The notes: generated by a model not told the origin, from the letters alone. A stretch of 64,000 nt of DNA from a gamma proteobacterium HTCC2207 (GCA_000153445.1 CH672400.1:155359-219358), one strand, 5' to 3'. Counted from the first letter of the stretch, positions 17,250 through 26,566 are shown. Made by a program: numbers and translations.

Positions 17250-17846
17250 TTAGGCGACGCTCTGAGTGGGATCCTTTTCGTCTCCATCTATATTGTCGAG
17301 AAAATCTGGAGATGCATCATTTTCTGCGTTGCCCTCTACTCTGTTCCCGGCTCTGCTCTGTGTTATGTTCTCTGTTTTGCTCTCTGTTAAGTTCTCTGCT
17401 TTGTTCTGCTCTGCCTCAGTGAGACCATAGTTCTCACTCAGAATACCGCCGGGAACGCTGGGTGCGTAGTCTCGCGGAACTTCGACATCGCTTAGTTCTA
17501 TCAGTGGGTTGCCATTGGAATCGAGCAGACCAAAATCACTGCCGCCCGATTTGAGTATTTGGCGCGCTACATCTGGGCTGGCTAGGCGCATGGCTTTCGA
17601 GGCGAGGTGCTCGTGGATCTGCCTATAGCTCTGGGCAATATTGCTGGTTAGATGCGAGGCGGTGATGAAATGCTCGGTAACCTCTTGCTGGTAGCGTTTG
17701 AGTTCTTTTTCGCTGGCGGCAAGTTTCTGTTCGAGGTTGCGCACTGATTTGTCGCCGCTATCTACCTTTTTTGAAAACAGGTGGCCGACGGCAGCTCCGA
17801 TCAGAAAAAATACTGCTGCAATCAAAATTACGCTCAAAGTTGTCAA
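17250..17846 (-). CDS. YhcB/ZapG (DUF1043) family membrane-anchored envelope protein
   Basis: A 198-residue protein with one N-terminal membrane segment (residues 4-24, SVILIAAVFFLIGAAVGHLF), a coiled coil (about 35-65), and the conserved YQQEVTEHFITASHLTSNIAQSYRQIHEHLA motif that defines YhcB. YhcB links cell division, peptidoglycan and envelope growth. Its neighbour across a divergent gap is zapE, another division gene. The C-terminal tail is long and contains three 8-residue repeats (DNA 17322-17393), which are not a family feature. Confidence 0.88.
   Translation of the reverse strand: MTTLSVILIAAVFFLIGAAVGHLFSKKVDSGDKSVRNLEQKLAASEKELKRYQQEVTEHFITASHLTSNIAQSYRQIHEHLASKAMRLASPDVARQILKSGGSDFGLLDSNGNPLIELSDVEVPRDYAPSVPGGILSENYGLTEAEQNKAENLTESKTENITQSRAGNRVEGNAENDASPDFLDNIDGDEKDPTQSVA
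17322..17393 (-). repeat. 24-bp in-frame tandem repeat in the YhcB-type gene
   Basis: Three 24-bp units encode NLTESKTE, NITQSRAG and NRVEGNAE in the C-terminal tail. Units are diverged but keep phase. Confidence 0.75.
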
Positions 17847-18053
17847 TGTGATCTCCCATACTTAATTTGTTACATGCCTTTAGTGTCGCCAATGGTGGTG
17901 GTTGAAGCAATGCTTTATTGGCTAAAGAGGCAACTAATTTTCCTTTTACGCAGCCTCGATGATCGCTGTCGGCTATATAGCCGCATTTATCGGTTGTCTT
18001 GCCGCGTCGTGCTGGTTAAAGTCTCGCTTTAAGCCACGATCCTACCATATTCA

Positions 18054-19151
18054 ATGTTGACCCCAAAGCAACGCTATCAAAATGATCTAGCTCGAGAGAG
18101 CTTTGTTGAGGACGCAGCTCAGGCTCAGGCGGTTGAGAAGCTTGATCAGCTGTGTAGCCGATTAATCAAGCGTAATCAGCGTAAAAAGGCGGGTCTGCTG
18201 TCGAAAATACTGCGTCCTGCGCTGACCCCGGAGAAGGGGCTCTATTTTTGGGGAGGTGTGGGCCGAGGTAAAACCTATCTAATGGATAGCTTTTACGAGA
18301 GTCTGCCTTTCGAGCGTAAGATGAGAATTCACTTTCATCGCTTTATGCGTCGCGTGCATCAGGACTTGGAGCGTCTAAAAGGCCAGGCCAATCCTCTGGA
18401 GTTGGTTGCGGACTCTTTAGCCAAAGAGACTCAAGTGGTCTGCTTTGATGAGTTCTTTGTCAGTGATATCACTGATGCAATGATTTTGGCTCGGCTATTA
18501 GAGGGGCTCTTTGAGCGCGGCGTTACGCTGGTTGCTACATCTAACATAGTTCCAGATCTACTCTACCGTGAAGGCTTGCAGCGACAGCGTTTTTTGCCGG
18601 CCATTGACTTGCTTAATCTGCACTGTGAGGTAGTCAATGTGGATGGCGGCCAGGACTATCGTCTGCGGGCGTTAGAGCAGGCTGAACTCTATTACTCGCC
18701 CTTAGGTGATTTGGCTGATCAGGCCATAGGGGCAACCTTTAATAGCTTGGTCGCAGTTGAGGGTGAGATTAAATCAGGGGTGGATCTGGATATAGAGGGT
18801 CGATTGATTCCTTCAATCAAGGTTGCCGAGGATATAGTCTGGTTTGATTTCGCGGCAATTTGCGAAGGTCCGCGCAGTCAAAATGATTATATTGAGCTGG
18901 CGAGAGAATTTCATTCGGTGATGATCAGCGGGGTACCAATCTTTACGCCCGCCAATAATGATGCCGCGCGACGCTTTATTAATCTGGTTGATGAGTTCTA
19001 TGATCGCAGCGTAAAGTTGGCTGTAACCGCCGCCGCGCCTCTCTATGAGCTTTATAGTGGTGGCCGTTTGGGGTTCGAATTTCAGCGTACAGAGAGTCGA
19101 TTGTTAGAAATGCAGAGCCACGAGTATTTGGCTCGGCCGCACCGCCCTTAA
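18054..19151 (+). CDS. zapE: Cell division ATPase ZapE (AFG1 family)
   Basis: A 365-residue AFG1-like P-loop ATPase. Walker A is GGVGRGKT (residues 67-74), Walker B VVCFDEFFV follows near residue 130, and LVATSNIVPDLLYREGLQRQRFLPAI is the sensor region. ZapE promotes FtsZ ring constriction under stress. Its place upstream of rplM-rpsI is the standard gammaproteobacterial order. The start at 18054 gives the family length. Confidence 0.95.
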   Translation: MLTPKQRYQNDLARESFVEDAAQAQAVEKLDQLCSRLIKRNQRKKAGLLSKILRPALTPEKGLYFWGGVGRGKTYLMDSFYESLPFERKMRIHFHRFMRRVHQDLERLKGQANPLELVADSLAKETQVVCFDEFFVSDITDAMILARLLEGLFERGVTLVATSNIVPDLLYREGLQRQRFLPAIDLLNLHCEVVNVDGGQDYRLRALEQAELYYSPLGDLADQAIGATFNSLVAVEGEIKSGVDLDIEGRLIPSIKVAEDIVWFDFAAICEGPRSQNDYIELAREFHSVMISGVPIFTPANNDAARRFINLVDEFYDRSVKLAVTAAAPLYELYSGGRLGFEFQRTESRLLEMQSHEYLARPHRP

Positions 19152-19168
19152 AGGGCCCAATAAAAAAC

Positions 19169-19234
19169 TTACATTTTGATTGCATCGCCTCTTGTAATAG
19201 GTGCGGGTGATCATTACAATTCGCACCCTTTTTT
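19169..19234 (+). promoter_or_regulatory. Terminator-like hairpin overlapping a possible rplM promoter
   Basis: GGTGCG (19200-19205) pairs with CGCACC (19222-19227), followed by a run of six T (19229-19234), only 28 bp before the rplM ATG. A possible promoter, TTACAT (19169-19174) and TGTAAT (19193-19198) with 18-bp spacing, overlaps the 5' arm. It could end zapE transcription, attenuate rplM, or both. Confidence 0.45.
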
Positions 19235-19262
19235 GGGATCCCCCAAAGCCAGGCAGGAATAG

Positions 19263-19691
19263 ATGAAAACATATAGCGCAAAAATAGAAACAGTAGAACG
19301 TGATTGGTTTATCGTAGACGCCGAGGGTAAAACTCTGGGTCGTTTGGCAGTGGAAATTGCAACTCGCCTGCGCGGTAAGCACAAACCAGAATATACTCCC
19401 CACGTAGATACCGGCGATTACATCGTTGTTGTTAACGCGGAGAAAATTGGTGTGACTGGCAACAAGGCCACACAGAAAACTTATTACTCTCACACCGGTT
19501 ATCCCGGTGGTCTGAAGGATATTACTTTTGACAAGTTGATTGAGAAAGCGCCTGAGCGTGTTATCCAGTCTGCCGTTAAAGGTATGTTGCCCCGCGGACC
19601 ACTTGGTCGGGAAATGTTTAGAAAGCTTAAGGTCTACGTTGGCAGTGCACATCCGCATGCCGCGCAACAGCCTCAAGCTCTAGAACTTTAA
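19263..19691 (+). CDS. rplM: 50S ribosomal protein L13
   Basis: A 142-residue L13: [29 protein letters not shown], the HTGYPGG motif and [16 protein letters not shown] are characteristic. AGGAA lies 5 bp upstream of the ATG. It forms an operon with rpsI, 15 bp downstream. Confidence 0.99.
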   Translation: MKTYSAKIETVERDWFIVDAEGKTLGRLAVEIATRLRGKHKPEYTPHVDTGDYIVVVNAEKIGVTGNKATQKTYYSHTGYPGGLKDITFDKLIEKAPERVIQSAVKGMLPRGPLGREMFRKLKVYVGSAHPHAAQQPQALEL

Positions 19692-19706
19692 CGGACAGCG
19701 ATTATC

Positions 19707-20099
19707 ATGGCAGACACTCAATTTTACGGCACTGGCCGTCGCAAGACGTCAGCAGCTCGCGTTTTCCTGACTGCAGGAAGCGGCAATATTTCTATTAATG
19801 ATCGTTCGATCGATGTGTATTTCGGTCGTGAAGTGGCGCGAATGATTGTTCGCCAGCCATTTGAGATTGTTGATATGGTCAACAAGTTTGATATGAAGAT
19901 CACTGTCAATGGCGGTGGTAACTTTGGTCAGGCTGGTGCAATCCGTCACGGTATTGCTCGCGCCTTGCTTCAGTATGATGAAAATCTTCGTTCGCCATTG
20001 CGCAAAGCTGGGTTCTTGACCCGTGATGCGAGACAGGTTGAGCGTAAGAAAGTTGGACTGCACAAGGCACGTAAGCGTCCTCAGTTCTCCAAGCGTTAA
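19707..20099 (+). CDS. rpsI: 30S ribosomal protein S9
   Basis: A 130-residue S9: [15 protein letters not shown] at the start and the basic C-terminal tail [17 protein letters not shown] that reaches the P-site tRNA. It follows rplM on the same transcript and is closed by a strong terminator. Confidence 0.99.
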   Translation: MADTQFYGTGRRKTSAARVFLTAGSGNISINDRSIDVYFGREVARMIVRQPFEIVDMVNKFDMKITVNGGGNFGQAGAIRHGIARALLQYDENLRSPLRKAGFLTRDARQVERKKVGLHKARKRPQFSKR

Positions 20100-20118
20100 G
20101 TTCAGCGCTAGAAAGATT

Positions 20119-20147
20119 AGCCCGACTCATCAGTCGGGCTTTTTTTT
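20119..20147 (+). terminator. Intrinsic terminator of rplM-rpsI
   Basis: A 9-bp stem AGCCCGACT / AGTCGGGCT with a CATC loop is followed by eight T. It ends the ribosomal protein operon and separates it from petA. Confidence 0.95.
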
Positions 20148-20292
20148 GCCTTAAAAAACAGTGAGTTAACCTTAATCTACCTATCCCCCTTGTTGCGTAT
20201 AAGTCAGTGTTCCGTTAGAATGCGGGGCCATTTTTAATTGCATGCGAATCCGCGTGTTTTAACATCCAATTTTGCTGTTTAGGGAGAACGTC

Positions 20293-20898
20293 ATGACCAA
20301 TGACGGAGTCAACCATAGTCGTCGCCGATTCTTACTTGGTGCTACCTCAGTTGTAGGTGGTGCAGGTGTTGTAGGTGCGGCTGTACCATTCGTTTCATCC
20401 TGGCAACCCAGTGCCAAAGCTAAGGCTGCTGGCGCTCCGGTTAAAGTTAATATCTCTAAACTCGAAGTCGGCGGTCGCCTGGTTGTCGAGTGGCGCGGTA
20501 AGCCAGTTTATATAGTACGTCGCACACCAGAGTCTCTGGCAGCGATCAATGATATTGATAACAGCATTTTACGCGATGCAGACTCAGTAGCGGCGTCGCA
20601 GCCTAGCTATGTGAGTGGCTCAGCCCGAACTCAGGCTGGTCGTGAAGAGTATTTGATCTTGGTCGGTCTCTGTACGCACCTGGGGTGCGCACCAATGTAC
20701 CGTCCAGATGTAGGAGCAGTTGATTTGGGCGGTGACTCTTGGTTGGGTGGTTTCTTCTGCCCTTGCCACGGCTCAAAGTTTGATCTCTCAGGACGAGTTT
20801 TTGCTGGCGTTCCGGCGCCAACCAATTTGGAAGTTCCGCCTCACTCCTATGAGACGGACGACATAGTTATTATCGGAATTGATGCGGAGATTGCGTAA
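20293..20898 (+). CDS. petA: Ubiquinol-cytochrome c reductase iron-sulfur (Rieske) subunit
   Basis: A 201-residue bc1-complex Rieske protein. The ATG at 20293 follows AGGGAGAA. A twin-arginine-type N terminus (SRRRFLLGATS) leads into a hydrophobic anchor. The cluster ligands are C127 and H129 (CTHLGC) and C156 and H159 (CPCHGS), with C132 and C158 as the usual disulfide. It transfers electrons from ubiquinol to cytochrome c1. An in-frame start 21 bp upstream is less likely. The TAA stop overlaps the ATG of the cytochrome b-c1 gene (TAATG). Confidence 0.96.
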   Translation: MTNDGVNHSRRRFLLGATSVVGGAGVVGAAVPFVSSWQPSAKAKAAGAPVKVNISKLEVGGRLVVEWRGKPVYIVRRTPESLAAINDIDNSILRDADSVAASQPSYVSGSARTQAGREEYLILVGLCTHLGCAPMYRPDVGAVDLGGDSWLGGFFCPCHGSKFDLSGRVFAGVPAPTNLEVPPHSYETDDIVIIGIDAEIA

Positions 20899-22934
20899 TG
20901 AGTAAAGGAACATCTTTTGCTGAGTGGTTAGATTCGCGTATGCCTACACTCAAGCGCGAGTGGAATCGGCATATGGCCGAATACTATGCGCCGAAGAATT
21001 TTAACTTTTGGTACTACTTCGGCGTACTGTCGATGGTGGTTCTGGTTATTCAGCTGGTAACCGGCATTTGGTTGCTGATGAGCTACCAGGGTTCTGCTGA
21101 ACAGGCCTTTGCCTCTGTAGAATATATTATGCGTGATGTGGATATGGGTTGGATTATCCGCTATGCCCACTCCACCGGTGCCTCGGCATTCTTCGTTGTG
21201 GTCTACATGCACATGTATCGCGGCTTGATCTATGGCTCTTATAAAGCGCCTCGCGAGTTGGTGTGGATCTTCGGCATGACTATCTATGTGGCACTGATGG
21301 CTGAGGCATTCCTCGGTTATGTATTGCCATGGGGTCAGATGTCCTACTGGGGCGCACAGGTGATTATTTCTCTGTTTGGCGCTATTCCAGTGGTGGGTGA
21401 AGATGTTGTGCAGTGGATTCGTGGTGACTATCTGATTTCGGGGATTACTCTAAATCGATTTATGTCTCTGCACGTTGTGGCCATGCCAATCATTCTGATT
21501 GCACTGGTGGTCATGCATATCATTGCATTGCACGATGTGGGCTCTAACAATCCCGATGGCGTTAGCATCAAGAAGTACAAAGATGAGAAGGGCAACCCGA
21601 TTGACGGCATTCCATTCTATCCCTACTTTGTTATTCACGATCTGGTTCCCATTGTGGTGTTCCTGTTCGTGTTCTGCGCGATCCTGTTCTTTATGCCAGA
21701 GATGGGCGGTTACTTCTTAGAGTACGCCAACTTTGAGATCGCTAACTCCTTGAAGACGCCAGAGCATATTGCGCCGGTTTGGTATTTCACACCTTACTAC
21801 TCAATGCTTCGTGCAGTGCCCGATAAGCTCGGTGGCTTTATCACTATGGCTGCTGCTATCGCGATTCTGTTCGTACTGCCTTGGTTGGATCGCAGTCCAG
21901 TGCGCTCTATGCGCTACAAAGGTAACTTTAGCCGTGGTGCGATTCTGGTGTTTGCTGCGTCCTTTATCCTGCTGGGATATCTGGGTGTTAAAGCGCCAAC
22001 TGAAGCGCGTACGCTACTGGCTCAGATATGTACTGTGCTGTACTTCTCTTACTTTATCGGTATCTACTTCTGGACCCGTATAGAGACGACTAGGCCAGAG
22101 CCCGATCGCATCACTATGGATGGTGGAATTGGTATTTGGAAAACCCTGGGCGGCGTCTTGATTGTTGCACTGTTGGTTGTGTTGCCGATTAAAGCTGTAG
22201 GCGCCGAGAGTGGCAAGTCATGTGGAACCATTGATTGTGATGCATTTGAGGCTGATCTTCGCGATCATGCCTCTATGCAGAATGGTGCCCAACTTGCTGT
22301 CAACTACTGCATGGGTTGTCACTCATTCAAGTACTCGCGCTGGGAGCGTGTGGCCAATGATATCGGTATCCCCAATCAGTTGATGCTCGACAATATGGTT
22401 TTCTCCGGTCAAAAAATCGGTGAGCTGATGAAAATCGCCATGACTGAAGATGGCGCTAAAGAGTGGTTTGGTGCAGTGCCGCCGGATTTGACTCTGGTTG
22501 CTCGCTCACGTTCGCCAGAGTGGCTCTACACATACCTGCGCAATTTCTACGCAGACCCAAGCAGACCTTTAGGCGTCAACAATAAAGTATTTAAAGACGT
22601 GGGCATGCCCCATGTGTTGCTCGATCTGCAGGGTTTACCTGAATGTGCTCCAGGACCTGTAGTGACGGCCAATGGTGGTATTAAGCGTGATCTGTTAACC
22701 GGCGAAGATATCCTTGATGATCCCTGCGGTCGTTTTGATATCAATACTGCAGGCAGTATGACTGCAGAAGAATTTGATGTGGCTATGTATGACTTGGTCA
22801 ACTTTATGACCTATATTGCAGAGCCTATGGCAGAAGAGCGTAAGCATATTGGCCGTCTGGTACTTTTATTCCTGCTGCTACTGCTGGTGTTTGTTATGCT
22901 GCTCAACCGGGAATACTGGAAAGGTATTCACTAA
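20898..22934 (+). CDS. Cytochrome b-cytochrome c1 fusion protein of the bc1 complex
   Basis: A single 678-residue frame covers both cytochromes. Residues 1-405 are cytochrome b, with haem ligands H91, H105, H192 and H207 and the Qo-site region FTPYYSMLRAVPDKL. A hydrophobic segment (about 413-432) ending in AVGA then looks like a signal peptide with cleavage near residue 435. Cytochrome c1 follows, with haem-binding C471-M-G-C474-H475 and a C-terminal anchor (LVLLFLLLLLVFVMLLNREYW). Pseudomonas uses separate petB and petC; the fused arrangement recalls fbcH of Bradyrhizobium, whose product is cleaved after synthesis. The frame is uninterrupted at the junction. Translation is coupled to petA. 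Confidence 0.94.
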   Translation: MSKGTSFAEWLDSRMPTLKREWNRHMAEYYAPKNFNFWYYFGVLSMVVLVIQLVTGIWLLMSYQGSAEQAFASVEYIMRDVDMGWIIRYAHSTGASAFFVVVYMHMYRGLIYGSYKAPRELVWIFGMTIYVALMAEAFLGYVLPWGQMSYWGAQVIISLFGAIPVVGEDVVQWIRGDYLISGITLNRFMSLHVVAMPIILIALVVMHIIALHDVGSNNPDGVSIKKYKDEKGNPIDGIPFYPYFVIHDLVPIVVFLFVFCAILFFMPEMGGYFLEYANFEIANSLKTPEHIAPVWYFTPYYSMLRAVPDKLGGFITMAAAIAILFVLPWLDRSPVRSMRYKGNFSRGAILVFAASFILLGYLGVKAPTEARTLLAQICTVLYFSYFIGIYFWTRIETTRPEPDRITMDGGIGIWKTLGGVLIVALLVVLPIKAVGAESGKSCGTIDCDAFEADLRDHASMQNGAQLAVNYCMGCHSFKYSRWERVANDIGIPNQLMLDNMVFSGQKIGELMKIAMTEDGAKEWFGAVPPDLTLVARSRSPEWLYTYLRNFYADPSRPLGVNNKVFKDVGMPHVLLDLQGLPECAPGPVVTANGGIKRDLLTGEDILDDPCGRFDINTAGSMTAEEFDVAMYDLVNFMTYIAEPMAEERKHIGRLVLLFLLLLLVFVMLLNREYWKGIH

Positions 22935-22953
22935 GAGCGCTAAAGAGTTCGAC

Positions 22954-23005
22954 AGCCCTTAGCTGAGGCTAGATTAATTTAGAAAATCTAGACCATCTAA
23001 GGGCT
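22954..23005. other. Nested inverted repeat between the b-c1 gene and sspA
   Basis: AGCCCTTAG (22954-22962) pairs with CTAAGGGCT (22997-23005), and a second stem lies inside (CTAGATT / AATCTAG). No T-run follows on either strand, so an ordinary intrinsic terminator is doubtful. It may be a transcript-end structure or a protein-binding site. Confidence 0.5.
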
Positions 23006-23103
23006 ATAGTATTACTCAGGACAGACCATATAAAGGCATGGATTGTCTATTTGGAGTAGCGATAAGCTACTTCCTAATTTGTTTAAAAAATTGAGAGGTT
23101 GCT

Positions 23104-23724
23104 GTGCGACGATCGTCGATGACATTATTTTCCGACCCCACATGCCAGTACAGCCATCGTGTGCGTATTGTATTAGCCGAAAAAGGCGTCACTGTTGATA
23201 TTGAAGATATCGATCCAGGTGCGGTTACTGAAGAGATTCTTGAAGCCAACCCCTATGGCACACTGCCGACTCTAGTAGACCGTGATCTTGCGCTCTATGA
23301 GTCCAAAGTGGTTATGGAATATCTCGATGAGCGCTTCCCACATCCTCCACTGCTGCCAGTTTATCCTGTTGCTCGTGCTCAGAGCCGGCTCTGGGTGCAC
23401 CGTATCGAAAAAGACTGGTGTTCACTGATTACCCATATACTGCACAATCCGGAAAGCAAGAAGGCCGAAGAATCACGTAAAGAACTGCGTGAGTCATTGA
23501 TCACTATTGCTAGCATCTTTACCGATATGCCTTATTTTATGAGCGAAGAGTTTACCTTGGTGGATTGCTGCTTGGCGCCTATTTTGTGGCGTCTACCTGA
23601 GTTTGGTATCGAGCTGCCAGTAAACCGTCAGGTAAAACCATTGCATGACTATATGGAGCGGTTATTTGAGCGTCCCTCTTTCCAAGAGAGTTTGACTGAT
23701 CTTGAGTTAGAGATTCGTCAATAA
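23104..23724 (+). CDS. sspA: Stringent starvation protein A
   Basis: A 206-residue GST-fold protein: [22 protein letters not shown], then [37 protein letters not shown], typical of SspA. SspA binds RNA polymerase and alters promoter choice in stationary phase and acid stress. The GTG at 23104 is used here; an in-frame ATG at 23119 would also leave the fold intact. It is followed directly by sspB. Confidence 0.95.
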   Translation: MRRSSMTLFSDPTCQYSHRVRIVLAEKGVTVDIEDIDPGAVTEEILEANPYGTLPTLVDRDLALYESKVVMEYLDERFPHPPLLPVYPVARAQSRLWVHRIEKDWCSLITHILHNPESKKAEESRKELRESLITIASIFTDMPYFMSEEFTLVDCCLAPILWRLPEFGIELPVNRQVKPLHDYMERLFERPSFQESLTDLELEIRQ

Positions 23725-23725
23725 A

Positions 23726-24169
23726 ATGAAAATGCGGTCCAACCGACCCTACCTGCTGCGCGCCTTCTTCGACTGGATAGTGGACAACGATTGCACACCT
23801 TACATTGTGGTCGATGCTCATCATCCAGGGGTGGAAGTTCCCCAGAGCTATGTGACCGATGGCCAGATCGTTCTGAATGTGGCGCCGCGGGCCGTTTCGA
23901 ACTTTATTCTCGATCTTGAGATTCTTGCTTTTTCCACCCGTTTTGGTGGCATGCCAATTGATATTCAAGTGCCTGTGACTGCCGTTGTCGGTATATACAG
24001 TCAGGAGAATGGTCAGGGTATGGTTTTTGAGCACGAAGCCTCTGATGATCTGCCGCCGACACCGCCAAGCGGGCCGAAAGCGGTTAAAAAATCCTCAACT
24101 AAACCATCTGCTTCACTGAGCGACAAGGCTCCAAAAAAGATTAAACCGTCGCTAAGGGTTATTAAATAG
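23726..24169 (+). CDS. sspB: ClpXP protease specificity-enhancing factor SspB
   Basis: A 147-residue SspB: an N-terminal substrate-binding domain (RPYLLRAFFDWIVDNDCTPYIVVDAHHPGVEVP, then NFILDLEILAFSTRFGG), a variable linker, and a C-terminal ClpX-binding tail ending KIKPSLRVIK. It delivers ssrA-tagged proteins to ClpXP. Its ATG is one base after the sspA stop. Confidence 0.96.
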   Translation: MKMRSNRPYLLRAFFDWIVDNDCTPYIVVDAHHPGVEVPQSYVTDGQIVLNVAPRAVSNFILDLEILAFSTRFGGMPIDIQVPVTAVVGIYSQENGQGMVFEHEASDDLPPTPPSGPKAVKKSSTKPSASLSDKAPKKIKPSLRVIK

Positions 24170-24191
24170 CAGCTACAGTCGGAGTATCCGT

Positions 24192-25370
24192 ATGTCTAAG
24201 CCAATCGCTATTCTTTCAGCCTCACGCACGCCAATGGGCGGTATGTTGGGTTCACTATCTTCAGTTTCCGCCGCCGATCTGGGTGCCGCAGCAATTAGTG
24301 CGGCAGTGCAAAAGTCCACCTTAGGTGTAGACCAGATCGACGAAGTGCTGATGGGTTGCGTCCTCTCGGCTGGTGTAGGTCAGGCACCTGCGCGTCAGGC
24401 AGCATTATCTGCTGGGCTCACTCAAGGAACGCCCTGCACCACAATCAATAAAGTCTGTGGCTCGGCCATGAAAGCGGTAATGATGGGCTGCAATGCACTG
24501 CGTGCGGGACAGGCAACCACTGTTGTAGCCGGCGGTATGGAAAGCATGAGCCGAGCACCCTATTTGATCCCCCAGGGACGTCAGGGTTACAGATTTGGTC
24601 ATGCGCAGATGCTAGATCATATGCAATACGACGGTCTGCAAGACGCCTATCAAGGCGTTGCTATGGGCCTGTTCGCTGAAAAATGTGCTGACAAATACAG
24701 TTTTAGTCGCGAGCATCAGGACGCCTATGCTATCGAGTCACTGCGTCGCGCCAACACTGCGATCGACAACGGTTGGTTTGATCAGGAAATTGCGCCAGTC
24801 ACTATCTCTTCACGACGCGGTGATGTGGTTGTAGATACAGATGAGCAGCCGGGCAATGCTAAGCCAGAGAAAATTCCGCAGTTAAGACCGGCTTTTGACA
24901 AAAATGGCACGGTTACCGCTGCCAATGCCAGCTCTATCTCCGACGGTGCCGCGGCCCTGACATTGATGATGGCTGACGAAGCTGAAGCGCGAGGCTTAAA
25001 GCCCATTGCCCTTATTCACGGCTTTGACCAAAGCGCCCATGAACCAGAGTGGTTTACTACAGCACCTGTTTCAGCGATTAACAAGACATTAGAACGCGTT
25101 GGTTGGACAGTGGACGATGTGGATCTTTGGGAGGTTAACGAAGCGTTTGCGGTAGTTGCCATGGCGGCTATGCACGAGTTGAAAATACCCCACGAGAAAC
25201 TCAATGTTCATGGCGGGGCTTGCGCTCTTGGACATCCAATTGGCACCAGTGGCGCTAGAATTATCGTTACCCTTATTCACGCCCTGCAACAGCACGGTGG
25301 CCGCAAAGGCATTGCTAGTCTCTGTATCGGCGGCGGCGAAGGCACTGCAATGGCTATTGAACTAGTCTAG
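24192..25370 (+). CDS. Acetyl-CoA acetyltransferase (thiolase)
   Basis: A 392-residue thiolase of the biosynthetic/AtoB-PhaA type: active-site C89 (INKVCGSAMKAV), the GGACALGHPIGTSGAR motif with the catalytic histidine near residue 350, and C378 in the C-terminal CIGGGEGTAMAIE. It condenses two acetyl-CoA or cleaves acetoacetyl-CoA. No other fatty-acid or PHB gene lies nearby, so the pathway is unclear. It follows sspB by 22 bp with GGAG upstream. Confidence 0.93.
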   Translation: MSKPIAILSASRTPMGGMLGSLSSVSAADLGAAAISAAVQKSTLGVDQIDEVLMGCVLSAGVGQAPARQAALSAGLTQGTPCTTINKVCGSAMKAVMMGCNALRAGQATTVVAGGMESMSRAPYLIPQGRQGYRFGHAQMLDHMQYDGLQDAYQGVAMGLFAEKCADKYSFSREHQDAYAIESLRRANTAIDNGWFDQEIAPVTISSRRGDVVVDTDEQPGNAKPEKIPQLRPAFDKNGTVTAANASSISDGAAALTLMMADEAEARGLKPIALIHGFDQSAHEPEWFTTAPVSAINKTLERVGWTVDDVDLWEVNEAFAVVAMAAMHELKIPHEKLNVHGGACALGHPIGTSGARIIVTLIHALQQHGGRKGIASLCIGGGEGTAMAIELV

Positions 25371-25399
25371 AACTCTCGTTTAAAAGGCCAGTCTATAGC

Positions 25400-25966
25400 C
25401 TAGTCTACGTATTCAAAGACTTTGACAACACTGCGAACGCCGCTGGTTTGACTGGCGATCGCAGTGGCTTTCTCACCATTGATGCGTCTGACTCTACCCA
25501 TTAAGTAAACCACGCTATCTTCAGCGGTCACTTCAATATTGGACGACTTAATCTCTTTGTCAAAGGTTAGCTTGGTGGCGACCTTGGCACTGATTAATGA
25601 GTCGTTGGTGCGAGCTACAATCGACGAGTTGCCGCGTACTTGCAGTTCATTGTGAACCTGTCTTTGCCCAGTGTAGGCACGTGCTGTATCTCCAGCTAGA
25701 ACTCTCAGCTCTTTAGTCGGCACTTCACCGGTCAACAGCACAATGGAATTGTAGACATGGACATTAACATGGGCTTTCTTAAGTGCTGGATCGGCTTTCT
25801 TAATATTGACGCCGATAAAGGTGTCCATTTTTAAGTCGTTGATATCCGAACCAATGGGCGTCGACGTTAGATCCGGGTTGATTGGCTCTTTGACAACAGT
25901 GTTAACCACAGAGGTACAGCTGGATAGAAGACCTACCAGTGTTAAAGCTAAGATTCCGTTACGCAT
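25400..25966 (-). CDS. dolP: BON-domain outer-membrane lipoprotein DolP (YraP)
   Basis: A 188-residue lipoprotein: signal peptide with lipobox LLSSC (C17), then two BON domains (about residues 45-110 and 118-188), each with the V...NxIxVxGxV-like pattern (VYNSIVLLTGEV, AEDSVVYLMGRV). DolP supports outer-membrane integrity and sits at the division site. A strong GGAGGTG ribosome site precedes the ATG. It is the last gene of the lpoA-yraN-diaA-dolP run. Confidence 0.93.
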   Translation of the reverse strand: MRNGILALTLVGLLSSCTSVVNTVVKEPINPDLTSTPIGSDINDLKMDTFIGVNIKKADPALKKAHVNVHVYNSIVLLTGEVPTKELRVLAGDTARAYTGQRQVHNELQVRGNSSIVARTNDSLISAKVATKLTFDKEIKSSNIEVTAEDSVVYLMGRVRRINGEKATAIASQTSGVRSVVKVFEYVD

Positions 25967-26539
25967 TTATTCACCTCCAAAAATATGACTGTCTATCAGT
26001 GCGCAGAGGCACTGAACAATTTGTACTTGCGATTGAATAATCAGCGGCGACGGTGCGCTGCCGATATTGATATGGACGTCATTGTAACTCACCAGATTAA
26101 TCAGCAAATCATCATTTGCCGTAGAAATTAGCACGATCGACATGCCTCTATCCAGCGCTGTATTCAATGCCCCGAGCAATAAATTGCTATTGTCCCCACC
26201 GCTCAGCAGCACCAATATATCGCCACTTGCCGCCTGAGTTTTCAATGCTTGATTATAGCGTTCGGCAGCGCCACTCTGTTGAGCGATCTGGTTTAAATTG
26301 AGTGATGGAAAGCCAGGGCGGTCAATTTCATAACCCTGAGATAGATAATCGGTGAGAAGTTGCGCGACTAGGCTACTGGAATGTTCGCCGCAGGTAAAAA
26401 CACGGTTTCCCGCCAGCAGAGCCGAAGCAATTTTTTCTGCGGCACTACCAATGGACTCGGCGCAGGTTTCCCCGGTCGCCATGGTTGCCTCAATCATGCT
26501 CTGAAACTGACTAAAAACCTTTTGATCTACTGCGTCCAA
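25967..26539 (-). CDS. diaA: SIS-domain protein, DiaA/GmhA-like
   Basis: A 190-residue SIS-fold protein in the diaA position between yraN and dolP. The core pattern is recognisable (IASALLAGNRVFTCG, SGDILVLLSGGDNSNLLLGALNTALDRGMSIVLIS). DiaA promotes DnaA loading at the origin in E. coli. Where DiaA and GmhA have CGNG, this protein has CGEH, so sugar-phosphate binding may differ. The start is probably TTG at 26537-26539. The name rests on synteny plus fold. Confidence 0.8.
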   Translation of the reverse strand: MDAVDQKVFSQFQSMIEATMATGETCAESIGSAAEKIASALLAGNRVFTCGEHSSSLVAQLLTDYLSQGYEIDRPGFPSLNLNQIAQQSGAAERYNQALKTQAASGDILVLLSGGDNSNLLLGALNTALDRGMSIVLISTANDDLLINLVSYNDVHINIGSAPSPLIIQSQVQIVQCLCALIDSHIFGGE

Positions 26540-26566
26540 TGACCTTTATTCCTATTTAAACTAGCA

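Noticed and set aside
19072..19082. GGTTCGAAT, similar to a tRNA T-loop
   Set aside because: It lies inside zapE and no acceptor or anticodon stems can be formed around it.
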